The notes below the pieces were generated by a model. It made no database searches and was not told where the DNA came from. It saw only the letters and a program-made list of their open reading frames with translations. 64,000 nucleotides of DNA from Caldithrix abyssi DSM 13497 (lineage in GTDB: Bacteria; Calditrichota; Calditrichia; Calditrichales; Calditrichaceae). Below, piece after piece: positions 56,509-64,000 of this stretch (positions are counted from its first letter, which is position 1; the number at the start of each line of letters is the position of its first letter). The stretch lies in the NCBI RefSeq assembly GCF_001886815.1, contig NZ_CP018099.1, forward strand, positions 2,230,501 to 2,294,500, given 5' to 3'. Made by a program: the position numbers and the translations under genes.

Positions 56509-57432
56509 TTATTCTTGAATTTCTGATTGTAAAACCTTTACGCGTTCCATTTTATTTTGGCCTGCGTAGAACTGAATTAGCATTTTGAGCAGTTTCTTTT
56601 TGCGCACGCCTTTTTGATAGGCCCTCTCGAACTGTTGCACTGCTTCGTGTGCGTTGCCAATAGCCTGATAGTACAGCCCACGGTAATAGTAGAGCAAAGC
56701 TTCGGGAAAATGGCGATTTTTGCGCACGCCGGCCAACAAATCGAAGTAGGCCTCCAGGTTTTGCGTTTTTAACAGGGTTTCAAAGGCCCATTCCGCCTGT
56801 TCTTTTGAAAGGCATTCCCCGCAATGACTGCGCGCATAAAAGCGGGCGGCGCTAAGAGAATCGCCTTTGGACATGGCCAGGTCTGCCCTGATAACAAAAA
56901 AGAGGGGCGAAACAGGACGCTCCTTTCTTTTTTGTGTGAGACGATATTCGTCCAGAAGATTCTCGGCCTGCCTGATTTCATTTTGTTGAAGACGAATCTG
57001 GGCCAATTTTAAAAGAAAATCCACACTGTCCGGAGCCTCGATGTAAGCCTTACGAAAGTAATAAGCCGCCTCATTAGGCCTTTGGGCCTGTAGCGCCAGT
57101 TCGCCCAGTCGTTTTAAAATCTCAGGCGCATGGGAGCGTAACGTAAGAGACTTTTTGTAATAAAACACAGCAGAATCGCTCACCTGCATGGAATCGAAAA
57201 TTTGCGCCTTAAAAACATAAAACAGGGAAATCTTGTGGTTCAGGCGAATGGCGCGATTGATTTGTTCCAGCGCTTTAGGCGTATCGCCCCGAATTTTGCT
57301 CTGGACGGCCATCTGATAAAAATAAAAAGCGGAGGGTTGCTGCGCCCTTACGGGCGGATCCATATTGTAACACGACCAGAGGAGAAAAATCGAAAAAACG
57401 GAAACCAAAAAGTTCTTGCTGATGCTATTCAT
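56509..57432 (-). CDS. TPR-repeat lipoprotein
   Basis: 307 residues. A lipoprotein signal ends FLLWSC (lipobox Cys near residue 21). Tetratricopeptide repeats follow: ALEQINRAIRLNHKISLFYV, VFYYKKSLTLRSHAPEILKR, AYYFRKAYIEAPDSVDFLLK and more to the C-terminus. It should be membrane-anchored outside the cytoplasm as a protein-interaction scaffold. ATGA overlap with the upstream helical-repeat gene indicates coupling. Confidence 0.85.
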   Translation of the reverse strand: MNSISKNFLVSVFSIFLLWSCYNMDPPVRAQQPSAFYFYQMAVQSKIRGDTPKALEQINRAIRLNHKISLFYVFKAQIFDSMQVSDSAVFYYKKSLTLRSHAPEILKRLGELALQAQRPNEAAYYFRKAYIEAPDSVDFLLKLAQIRLQQNEIRQAENLLDEYRLTQKRKERPVSPLFFVIRADLAMSKGDSLSAARFYARSHCGECLSKEQAEWAFETLLKTQNLEAYFDLLAGVRKNRHFPEALLYYYRGLYYQAIGNAHEAVQQFERAYQKGVRKKKLLKMLIQFYAGQNKMERVKVLQSEIQE

Positions 57433-58064
57433 TTTAAAAACTTAAATTCCGTTTCCAGCCATTCCTGCATGCGCATATATTTCTGTTTTCGTTCCACAGA
57501 ATCCACGGAATTCGATGCCTGGCGGATTATCTCCTGATAGATCAGTTGAACGTAAGAGGCGTCGTCTTCCCGCAACCAGTCACAAATTAATTGTTTAATC
57601 TGTTCATTCCATTTAGTCAGCGATGATAAGCGGGCTAAAATTATGGCGGAAACCTGTTTCATCAATGGATCGGTGGATTTACGGTAATGTTCCAGTATGG
57701 GCAGCACATTGTGTAAATTGTTCTGGGCATGGTACTCCAGCGATTGAAGAGTGAACTGGCGCAGGTTTTTATCCGGATCGTTTAACAACTGTTGCAAAAC
57801 CGACTGCAAACCGTCAATAGGTCCAAAGCGCCCGATCATTTCGGCTAATGTTCCTTTGTCGTGAACGGCCTTTTGCGTCGTTTTCTGAAAAAAACGGTCC
57901 AGCGCCGCAGGAAGCTCTAATAAACGTTCCTCGTCGATTTCATCAGGCGCATTAACATCAAGCGCCTGACAGGCATGGATTAAAAGGTTGGTGGCGTTCC
58001 GCAATTTCCATTTGGTCGGATTGGTATTCAAATAAAAATCAAACAACTCCTGTAAATTAGCCAT
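57429..58064 (-). CDS. Helical-repeat (HEAT-like) protein of unknown function
   Basis: 211 residues, all helical by composition, with HEAT-like pairs (DKNLRQFTLQSLEYHAQNNL, DPLMKQVSAIILARLSS). No catalytic motif or signal peptide. It lies between the adenosine-specific kinase (34 bases upstream) and the TPR lipoprotein (4-base overlap), so the three are probably one transcript. Function not recognised. Confidence 0.6.
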   Translation of the reverse strand: MANLQELFDFYLNTNPTKWKLRNATNLLIHACQALDVNAPDEIDEERLLELPAALDRFFQKTTQKAVHDKGTLAEMIGRFGPIDGLQSVLQQLLNDPDKNLRQFTLQSLEYHAQNNLHNVLPILEHYRKSTDPLMKQVSAIILARLSSLTKWNEQIKQLICDWLREDDASYVQLIYQEIIRQASNSVDSVERKQKYMRMQEWLETEFKFLK

Positions 58065-58098
58065 TAATTCTCCGTTAAACCTGGATTAAATAAATTGA

Positions 58099-58581
58099 TT
58101 AAAACTTGTAACCGATTTTGCGCAAAAACTCTTTTCGAACTTTAATATCCTCATCGGTTTCAATGCCTTTAGTCTTAACACCGTCAACCACGCCAAGGAT
58201 GGCCCGCCCCATTTCGGTTTCGGCAATAATGACTTCCGTTGGATTGGCGGTCGCGCAAAAAATTCTGGTGACTTCGGGCACCATTTTTATGGCATTCAGA
58301 ATGTTGATGGGGAAGGCATTGCCCAGAAAAATGATGAAACTGTGGCCGGCGGAAAGATTCATGGCGTTCTTTTTAGCCAGCTCGATCAATTCCTGATCAT
58401 TGCCGGAATAACGCACCAGAGCCTGCTGTGAAGCCTCGCAAAAGGCCAGGCCGAACTTGATCCCCGGATTGACGTTGACAATGGCTTCGTGCAAATCTTC
58501 AACGGTTTTAATGAAATGGGAATGGCCTAAAATAAAGTTCATCTCTTCCGGCTTTTCGATTTTGACGACTTTAAGTTCCAT
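58099..58581 (-). CDS. Adenosine-specific kinase family protein
   Basis: 160 residues matching the small Adenosine_kin family: MNFILGHSHFIKTVEDLHEA, FGLAFCEASQQALVRYSGND, AGHSFIIFLGNAFPINILNA and TANPTEVIIAETEMGRAILG. The name rests on work with an archaeal homolog; biochemical support in bacteria is thin. If correct it could consume adenosine released by AhcY, encoded 3 kb away on the same strand. ATG 58581 follows GGAGGG; a longer upstream start was rejected. Confidence 0.85.
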   Translation of the reverse strand: MELKVVKIEKPEEMNFILGHSHFIKTVEDLHEAIVNVNPGIKFGLAFCEASQQALVRYSGNDQELIELAKKNAMNLSAGHSFIIFLGNAFPINILNAIKMVPEVTRIFCATANPTEVIIAETEMGRAILGVVDGVKTKGIETDEDIKVRKEFLRKIGYKF

Positions 58582-58883
58582 CTTTGCCCTCCTATTCTTT
58601 TTATTGCTTAATTTAACAGATTTTTTGAAATAAGCAATAAACAAGTAACGCGGAAAATCATTGCCCGCGATTCTCCGGGCCGGCCTTTACTTACATAATG
58701 CCGGAATTGGAATTAAAGGTCAGAGTTATTCATCAAATTTAGCATCCTGCGCAGCCCCCTTTCCATTTCCGGAAAATATTCACAAAATGTCAAAGAAATC
58801 TTTGTTATTATTTTATAAAAATATTAAATTCCCTATCTTGAATAGCAAAATAAACCGCTAAATAAAAACAAAGGTAACAGGAT
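58582..58883. other. Divergent intergenic region before gcvPA
   Basis: About 300 bp, AT-rich near 58800-58870, presumably with promoters for both directions. I looked for a glycine riboswitch core and did not find one. Confidence 0.4.
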
Positions 58884-60212
58884 ATGAGCTACTGGTCTAA
58901 TTCCGAACAAGATATCAAAGCTATGCTGAAAACCATTGGCGTAAAAAATTTTGAAGAGTTAATTGCCAATATTCCCGAAGATCTTAGATTCAAAGGACAA
59001 TATCAAATTCCCGACGGGCTTTCTGAGATGGAGGCGCAGAAATTATTAGAAGAGCTTGCCGCCGAAAATCTGCCATTGATTCCTTTTGCTGGCGCCGGCG
59101 CTTACGACCACTACATACCGGCCATTGTAGATGAAATTGCATCTCGCCCCGAATTTTACACCTCCTACACGCCCTATCAGCCGGAGGTAAGTCAGGGCAA
59201 TTTGCAGGTCATGTACGAATTTCAGTCGTTAATTTGCGAATTAACGCAGATGGATGTTACCAACGCTTCCATGTACGAGGCCGGTTCGGCATTGGCAGAA
59301 GCCATTTTGCTGGCTTTAAGCCACACGCGCAAACAAACGGTATTGTTGCCTGCCACTCTGAACCTGCGTTATAAAAAAGTGATTGAAACCTATTTGCGCC
59401 ACATGGACGTGCAGATCGTTGAGATTCCGCAGAAACATTTTACGCTTGATCTGGAATTTTTAAGACAAAATATTGACGATAACACCGCCTGCATTGTGGT
59501 GCAAAATCCGAATTATTTCGGCTTTCTGGAAGATGTGGAAGCCATCAATCAATTACGCGCCGCTCACAAGGCCCTGCTGATTTATGCCTACGATCCGATA
59601 TCGCTGGGCATTTTAAAAACGCCGGGAGAGTATGAAGCGGATATTGCCGTGGCCGAAGGGCAGGCATTGGGTAATCCGCTAAATTACGGCGGCCCGTTTG
59701 TGGGGTTGTTTTCGGCCAGAGAAACGTTATTGCGCAAAATGCCGGGGCGCATTGCCGGCGAAACAAAAGACGTTGACGGAAAAAGAGGCTACGTTTTAAC
59801 CCTGCAAACGCGCGAGCAACATATTCGTCGCGAAAAGGCAACTTCCAATATCTGCACCAATTCGGGCCTTTTAACCGTTCGGGCGGCGATTTATCTTTCG
59901 GCTTTAGGAAAGAAGGGCATGCAGCAGGTTGCCAGCCTGTGTCTGAATAAGGCGCATTATCTGGCAGAGGGCTTAACCAAATTAGCGGGAATTAGCCTGG
60001 CCGTCGAAGCGCCGTTCTTTAAAGAATTTACTATTAAATTGCCAGTAAATGCCGATACTGTGATTCAGCAATTTGCACAGAAGGGCGTGCTGGCCGGCGT
60101 CAGTTTGCAACATCTTGGCCTAAAAGACCACTTACTGGTGGCCGTCACCGAGAAAAGAACCAGGCAGGAGCTGGATCATTACATCGAAATCATGAAATCA
60201 ATTTTAGATTGA
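58884..60212 (+). CDS. gcvPA: Glycine dehydrogenase (decarboxylating) subunit 1
   Basis: 442 residues of the split P-protein, N-terminal type. PFAGAGAYDHYIPAIVDEIA, EFYTSYTPYQPEVSQGNLQV, YEAGSALAEAILLA and GNPLNYGGPFVGLFSARE are typical. With GcvPB it forms the PLP enzyme that decarboxylates glycine and loads the aminomethyl group on lipoyl-GcvH. Its PLP-lysine partner is in GcvPB. gcvT, gcvH and lpd are not in the window. CAGGAT precedes the ATG; the next gene begins 8 bases after its stop. Confidence 0.96.
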   Translation: MSYWSNSEQDIKAMLKTIGVKNFEELIANIPEDLRFKGQYQIPDGLSEMEAQKLLEELAAENLPLIPFAGAGAYDHYIPAIVDEIASRPEFYTSYTPYQPEVSQGNLQVMYEFQSLICELTQMDVTNASMYEAGSALAEAILLALSHTRKQTVLLPATLNLRYKKVIETYLRHMDVQIVEIPQKHFTLDLEFLRQNIDDNTACIVVQNPNYFGFLEDVEAINQLRAAHKALLIYAYDPISLGILKTPGEYEADIAVAEGQALGNPLNYGGPFVGLFSARETLLRKMPGRIAGETKDVDGKRGYVLTLQTREQHIRREKATSNICTNSGLLTVRAAIYLSALGKKGMQQVASLCLNKAHYLAEGLTKLAGISLAVEAPFFKEFTIKLPVNADTVIQQFAQKGVLAGVSLQHLGLKDHLLVAVTEKRTRQELDHYIEIMKSILD

Positions 60213-60220
60213 GGGAGTGT

Positions 60221-61255
60221 ATGCCGTCCATTTTGATTGCCGATGACAATCCGGAGATGTTAGAGACTCTGGAACGCATTTTTGCTCTATATGAGTTTGA
60301 CGTGCACAAGGCCGAAAACGGAAAACAGGCCGTTGAAATCGCTGAAAAGGAATTGCCCGATCTGGTCATTCTCGATGCGAAAATGCCGGTCATGGATGGC
60401 TTTGAAGCGTGCAGGATTTTAAAGAACAGTCGTAGCACGCGCGATATTCCGGTCGTCTTTTTAACGGCCAACTACATTCAGCCCAATGATCGCGTCACCG
60501 GTTTGCAATTGGGCGCAGACGATTATTTGCTAAAACCGTTTAACTCCAAGGAGCTGGTGGCCAGAGTCAAGAGCATCATCAAACGTAATGAAATATTACG
60601 CATGCTCAAAGATGAAAATCATCGACTGGCAGAAACCACCAAAAAGATCAAAAGAGAACTGAAGGCCTTTTTGGAACATAATCAGGCGGTCAGTGAAAAT
60701 CCCATGATTGACCATTTAACCGGTCTTTACAATTTCAATTTCTTTAAGATTCGTCTAAAAGAAGAAATTCAAATTTCGGCTCGTTACAAAGCGGAGTTTG
60801 GTCTGGCCGTTGTTTTGATCGAAAATTTTGATCAGATTAACGAAGTTCTCGGTCATCAACTGGGCAACTACATTTTAATGAAAATGGCCAATTTTTTGCT
60901 GACCAAAACGCGTAAGGCCGATGTTCTGGCGCGTTCCGGCGAAGGTCTGTTCTACATTTTGATGCCGCACACCGATGCCGAAGGCGCTTACATCGAATCG
61001 GAGCGAATTCGGGTGGTGCTCTCGACCACGGACTATTTAGACGAAGAAATTCTGGAAACCCTGCATCCCGGAAAGAGAAAGATCAGTGAATTGCAGAATC
61101 TGGTGGTGAAAGTAGGCGTTGTTGCAGCTACCACCGAACAATTGCAAAAAGAAACCGTTGATTCTCTTTTACAACGTTTGAGTCGTTGTCTGGATATTGC
61201 CAGAGAGAAAAACTACAGTGTGACCATTGCCGAAAACAAGATCGAAGAGGAGTAA
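60221..61255 (+). CDS. Response regulator: REC with degenerate GGDEF domain
   Basis: 344 residues. Receiver domain (1-120) with phospho-acceptor D52 (LVILDAKMPVMDG) and D8-D9. A coiled segment (about 125-155) leads into a GGDEF-like domain (about 165-300) with DHLTGLYNFNFFKIRL, but the active-site GG(D/E)EF is replaced by SGEGLF, so cyclic-di-GMP synthesis is unlikely. ATG 60221 follows GAGGGAG; a TTG start overlapping gcvPA is less likely. It lies between gcvPA and gcvPB in one transcript, with 6 bases to gcvPB. Confidence 0.87.
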   Translation: MPSILIADDNPEMLETLERIFALYEFDVHKAENGKQAVEIAEKELPDLVILDAKMPVMDGFEACRILKNSRSTRDIPVVFLTANYIQPNDRVTGLQLGADDYLLKPFNSKELVARVKSIIKRNEILRMLKDENHRLAETTKKIKRELKAFLEHNQAVSENPMIDHLTGLYNFNFFKIRLKEEIQISARYKAEFGLAVVLIENFDQINEVLGHQLGNYILMKMANFLLTKTRKADVLARSGEGLFYILMPHTDAEGAYIESERIRVVLSTTDYLDEEILETLHPGKRKISELQNLVVKVGVVAATTEQLQKETVDSLLQRLSRCLDIAREKNYSVTIAENKIEEE

Positions 61256-61261
61256 GTAAGC

Positions 61262-62716
61262 ATGTACCGAAAATTGATTTTTGAATTGAGTAAAGAAGGA
61301 CGCGAAGGGCACACGTTGCCCCGCTGCGATGTTCCCGTAAAAAAGAATGAAGATTTGATTCCTGATAAATATTTGCGTCATAAAGCGGCCAATTTACCAC
61401 AGGTGGCAGAAAACGAAGTTGTTCGACATTTTGTAATGCTTTCCACTTTGAATCATCATGTGGACAAAGCTTTTTATCCGCTGGGTTCCTGCACCATGAA
61501 ATACAACCCCAAAATAAATGAGCGGCTGGCCGGTTTGCCCGGATTTATGAATTTGCATCCCGAGCAGCCAGCAGAAAAGGTACAGGGCGCTTTACGGTTG
61601 ATGTACGAGCTGGGCGAGCTGCTTAAAGAAATTACCGGCTTCAGCGCCATTACGCTTCAGCCCGCAGCCGGCGCCCAGGGAGAACTGACCGGTTTGCTGC
61701 TGATTAAAAAATATCACCAGATGAAGGGACGTCAACGCACGGTTATTCTGGTGCCCGATTCGGCGCACGGCACCAATCCCGCATCCGCCGCCATTTGCGG
61801 TTTTCGGATTAAAACCGTTCGCTCCACAGAGCAGGGATTGGTGGATATGGAAGATTTAAAAGCAAAAACCGATGAGAATGTGGCGGGCATCATGCTCACC
61901 AATCCCAGTACGCTGGGTATTTTTGAGACGCAGCTAAAAGAGATTCGCGCCGTGATGGACGAAGTGGATGCCCTGATGTACATGGATGGCGCAAATTTAA
62001 ACGCCCTGTTCGGCATTGTTCGTCCGGGAGAAACCGGCTTTGACGTCATGCACATCAATTTGCACAAATCATTTTCCACGCCCCATGGCGGCGGCGGGCC
62101 GGGCTCGGGACCGGTGGCCGTAAACGACAAACTAAAAGATTATCTGCCCGCGCCGATTATCATTGAAAAGAACGGACGTTATTTGCTGGAATACAATTTG
62201 CCAGAGAGCATTGGCAGCGTTCATACGTTTTACGGCAATTTTGCCATTTTTGTGCGGGCCTACGCCTACATCCGTATTCTGGGCAAAAGCGGCTTGCCCC
62301 AGGTGACGCGCCATGCGATCATTAACGCCAATTATCTCAAAGCGCAGTTAAAAGAGCTGTTTGAATTGGAATATCCCGCGCCAACCATGCACGAATTTGT
62401 CCTTTCGGCCGAAAAACAGAAAAAACGCGGCGCTAAGGCTCTGGACATTGCCAAACGGTTATTGGATTATGGCGTGCATCCGCCCACAGTTTATTTTCCT
62501 TTGATCGTTAAAGAGGCGATGATGATCGAACCGACCGAAAGCGAAAGCAAAGAGATGCTCGACGTATTTGTGCAGAGCTTAAAACAGATTGATCGTGAAA
62601 TTGACGAAAATCTGGAAACGGTTTTACAGGCGCCGCACAATACGCCGGTTCGGCGGCTGGATGAGGCTGGCGCGGTTAAAAATCTGAATATTAATTATTT
62701 TAAGAATAAAGTTTAA
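61262..62716 (+). CDS. gcvPB: Glycine dehydrogenase (decarboxylating) subunit 2
   Basis: 484 residues of the C-terminal type P-protein half. PLP lysine is K269 in HINLHKSFSTPHGGGGPGSG. KAFYPLGSCTMKYNPKIN and LQPAAGAQGELTGLLLIKKY are further hallmarks. Works with GcvPA, from which it is separated by the response-regulator gene. Another response regulator follows after 17 bases. Confidence 0.96.
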   Translation: MYRKLIFELSKEGREGHTLPRCDVPVKKNEDLIPDKYLRHKAANLPQVAENEVVRHFVMLSTLNHHVDKAFYPLGSCTMKYNPKINERLAGLPGFMNLHPEQPAEKVQGALRLMYELGELLKEITGFSAITLQPAAGAQGELTGLLLIKKYHQMKGRQRTVILVPDSAHGTNPASAAICGFRIKTVRSTEQGLVDMEDLKAKTDENVAGIMLTNPSTLGIFETQLKEIRAVMDEVDALMYMDGANLNALFGIVRPGETGFDVMHINLHKSFSTPHGGGGPGSGPVAVNDKLKDYLPAPIIIEKNGRYLLEYNLPESIGSVHTFYGNFAIFVRAYAYIRILGKSGLPQVTRHAIINANYLKAQLKELFELEYPAPTMHEFVLSAEKQKKRGAKALDIAKRLLDYGVHPPTVYFPLIVKEAMMIEPTESESKEMLDVFVQSLKQIDREIDENLETVLQAPHNTPVRRLDEAGAVKNLNINYFKNKV

Positions 62717-62733
62717 GAGAGCTCGGAGCTGGG

Positions 62734-63477
62734 ATGGGAGCCAAAATTCTGATTGTCGATGACAATCCTAATGTATTAAGATTATTGAAAATTTCGCTAA
62801 CCAAAGCCGGTAAGGATTACGAGATCATCGAAGCAGAAAACGGTGAGCGCGCTTTTGAAATCGCCAATAAAGAAAAACCGGACCTCATTATATCGGATGT
62901 GATGATGCCCCAGATGGATGGCATCGAGCTGTGCTGGATGATCAGAGAAAATTCTCAAATTCCGCTGGTGCCGTTTATCTTTCTCACTTCTTTTGATGAT
63001 CCGGAAATGGAAATTAGAGGTTTCAGAGCCGGCGCCGACGAATATTTGAGCAAGCCGATCGACCGCAAGCTGTTACTGCGCCGCGTTGAGGAACTTTTAG
63101 CTCGTTCGCAAAATGTAAAAAAGATTGAAGATCGCAGCGAAAAACAGCAGGGCTTTGCCGGTGATTTGCGCGATCTTTCGCTGGTAGAGGTGCTGCAGAT
63201 GCTCAATCTGAATAAAAAGAGCGGTCTGCTAACCGTTAAAGGAAAAGTTTCCGGAACCATCTATTTTAAAGAGGGCCAGGTCTGGCATGCTAAAAGCGAT
63301 AATCAGGAAGGCGAAGCCGCCATGTACGAGCTTGTGCCCCTGGAAGAAGGCACCTTTCAATTTAGATCGCAACCGATCAATGTGCAGCGCAATGTGCATA
63401 ATTCGACCATGAATGTAATTATGGAAGCATGCAGAATAATGGATGAAGCCCGGCATCGCGAAGAGTCGGACTCTTAA
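62734..63477 (+). CDS. Response regulator: REC-DUF4388
   Basis: 247 residues. Receiver domain with phospho-acceptor D55 (LIISDVMMPQMDG) and D9-D10, then a DUF4388/PATAN-type domain (about 140-230: LRDLSLVEVLQMLNLNKKSG, GTIYFKEGQVWHAKSDNQEG). No DNA-binding domain; output is by protein interaction. Same domain pair as in the regulator at 9.6 kb but without the roadblock part. Fourth gene of the gcvPA-RR-gcvPB-RR group. Confidence 0.87.
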   Translation: MGAKILIVDDNPNVLRLLKISLTKAGKDYEIIEAENGERAFEIANKEKPDLIISDVMMPQMDGIELCWMIRENSQIPLVPFIFLTSFDDPEMEIRGFRAGADEYLSKPIDRKLLLRRVEELLARSQNVKKIEDRSEKQQGFAGDLRDLSLVEVLQMLNLNKKSGLLTVKGKVSGTIYFKEGQVWHAKSDNQEGEAAMYELVPLEEGTFQFRSQPINVQRNVHNSTMNVIMEACRIMDEARHREESDS

Positions 63478-63614
63478 AAAAGGCGCTTTTTTAATCATTT
63501 TAAAAGATTAGTCAAGGCTGATGGGGGGAGCGACGTCCGCCCGGTTAAAATTTGTGAAAAGCAAGACATATTCCTGAAATGTAAGGCCGTTTAAAACGTG
63601 TAAACAAAAGGAGA

Positions 63615-63632
63615 ATGTCATACAGAAAATGA
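63615..63632 (+). CDS. Possible 5-codon leader frame
   Basis: ATG at 63615, just after AAAGGAG, encodes MSYRK and stops as TGA overlapping the next ATG (ATGA at 63629). It would place ribosomes at the start of the flavoprotein gene, whose own start is 16 bases from the ribosome-binding site. Confidence 0.3.
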   Translation: MSYRK

Positions 63633-64000
63633 AGAAGATAAATAAAGAGATCATCATCATCGGCGGCGGCCCTGCGGGATTAAAAGCAGCCGAAATCGCC
63701 AGACAAAAAAAGATCGATTACGTGATTCTGGAGCGCGGTAAGCCAGGCCAGTCCTGGTCGGAAATTCGTCCGGATATGCTGATGCTTTCTCCCTGTTTGC
63801 CGCAGCGCGATTGGACCAGCCTTTCCAGCAAACTGCCCATCTGGAAAATGGATGTTTTGCGTCCCTATTGCACGGCCGCGCAATTTGCCCGCTATCTGGA
63901 AGCCTACTGCGACTTTTTTCAGCTTGATGTGCAAACGCACCAGCCTGTGCTTTCAGTGGATCGCGATGCCACCGGCTATGTGGTTAAAACCAAAACGCAC
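63629..64000 (+). CDS. FAD/NAD(P)-dependent oxidoreductase, partial
   Basis: 124 residues visible, continuing beyond the window. KEIIIIGGGPAGLKAAEIAR is the N-terminal dinucleotide-binding motif (GxGxxG), followed by YVILERGKPGQSWSEIRPDM. The WSEIRPDMLMLSP region resembles flavin-containing monooxygenase/YpdA-like proteins rather than thioredoxin reductase. The start ATG 63629 gives the standard N-terminus, but the strong AAAGGAG lies 16 bases away, by the 5-codon frame described separately. Confidence 0.7.
   Translation, partial: MKKINKEIIIIGGGPAGLKAAEIARQKKIDYVILERGKPGQSWSEIRPDMLMLSPCLPQRDWTSLSSKLPIWKMDVLRPYCTAAQFARYLEAYCDFFQLDVQTHQPVLSVDRDATGYVVKTKTH

Noticed and set aside
58582-58883. 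Glycine riboswitch upstream of gcvPA
   Set aside because: No recognisable tandem aptamer core.

Overview
The window is bacterial chromosome, roughly 46-47% GC by eye, with dense operons, ATGA overlaps and plain Shine-Dalgarno sites. No rRNA, tRNA, phage or CRISPR was seen. The gene mix suggests a thermophilic or anaerobic member of the Calditrichota/FCB group, with Caldithrix-like as my best guess (inference from gene content, no search run). That mix is a TonB receptor, SpoIIE-type phosphatase with STAS partner, split methylmalonyl-CoA mutase, Mvh-type [NiFe] hydrogenase with HdrABC, two-subunit glycine decarboxylase and DUF4388 response regulators.

Layout. 0-4.4 kb: an acyltransferase fragment, a SRPBCC protein, a TonB-dependent receptor and a MITE-like element. 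4.4-10.7 kb: GAF/PP2C phosphatase, STAS antagonist, GH13_18 sugar phosphorylase, cdsA, and a REC-DUF4388-roadblock regulator. 10.9-16.9 kb: methylmalonyl-CoA mutase subunits and a carboxyltransferase (propionyl/methylmalonyl-CoA metabolism), interrupted by radC and by a GxxExxY gene lying between two arrays of one 138-bp repeat. 17-22.8 kb: membrane and housekeeping genes (PAP2, GNAT, LysE, ALDH, thioredoxin-like, AI-2E, Nudix). 23.1-24.4 kb: a REP/RAYT element with perfect 28-bp palindromes, one inside the transposase gene. 24.4-31.4 kb: a complete trpEGDCFBA operon with a visible attenuator and Trp-codon leader peptide. 31.4-38.5 kb: S9 peptidase, DUF3108, LbH acyltransferase and GNAT genes, bracketed by an inverted pair of dispersed repeats. 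38.5-42.5 kb: sucAB. 43.1-51.6 kb (minus strand): hdrC-hdrB-hdrA/gltD fusion-mvhD-mvhG-mvhA-maturation protease. 52-58.6 kb: an AbgT transporter, then a minus-strand group with ahcY, an ECF sigma factor fused to a methyltransferase, a TPR lipoprotein, a helical-repeat protein and an adenosine-specific kinase. 58.9-64 kb: gcvPA, response regulator, gcvPB, response regulator, and the start of a flavoprotein.

Most notable. (1) The ECF sigma-methyltransferase fusion directly upstream of ahcY may be a one-protein sensor and regulator of the SAM/SAH cycle. (2) The 138-bp repeat module around the GxxExxY gene supplies the stop codons of adjacent genes. (3) The trp control region has leader peptide, attenuator and two matching 18-bp dyads. 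(4) The HdrA-GltD fusion sits in an Hdr/Mvh operon.
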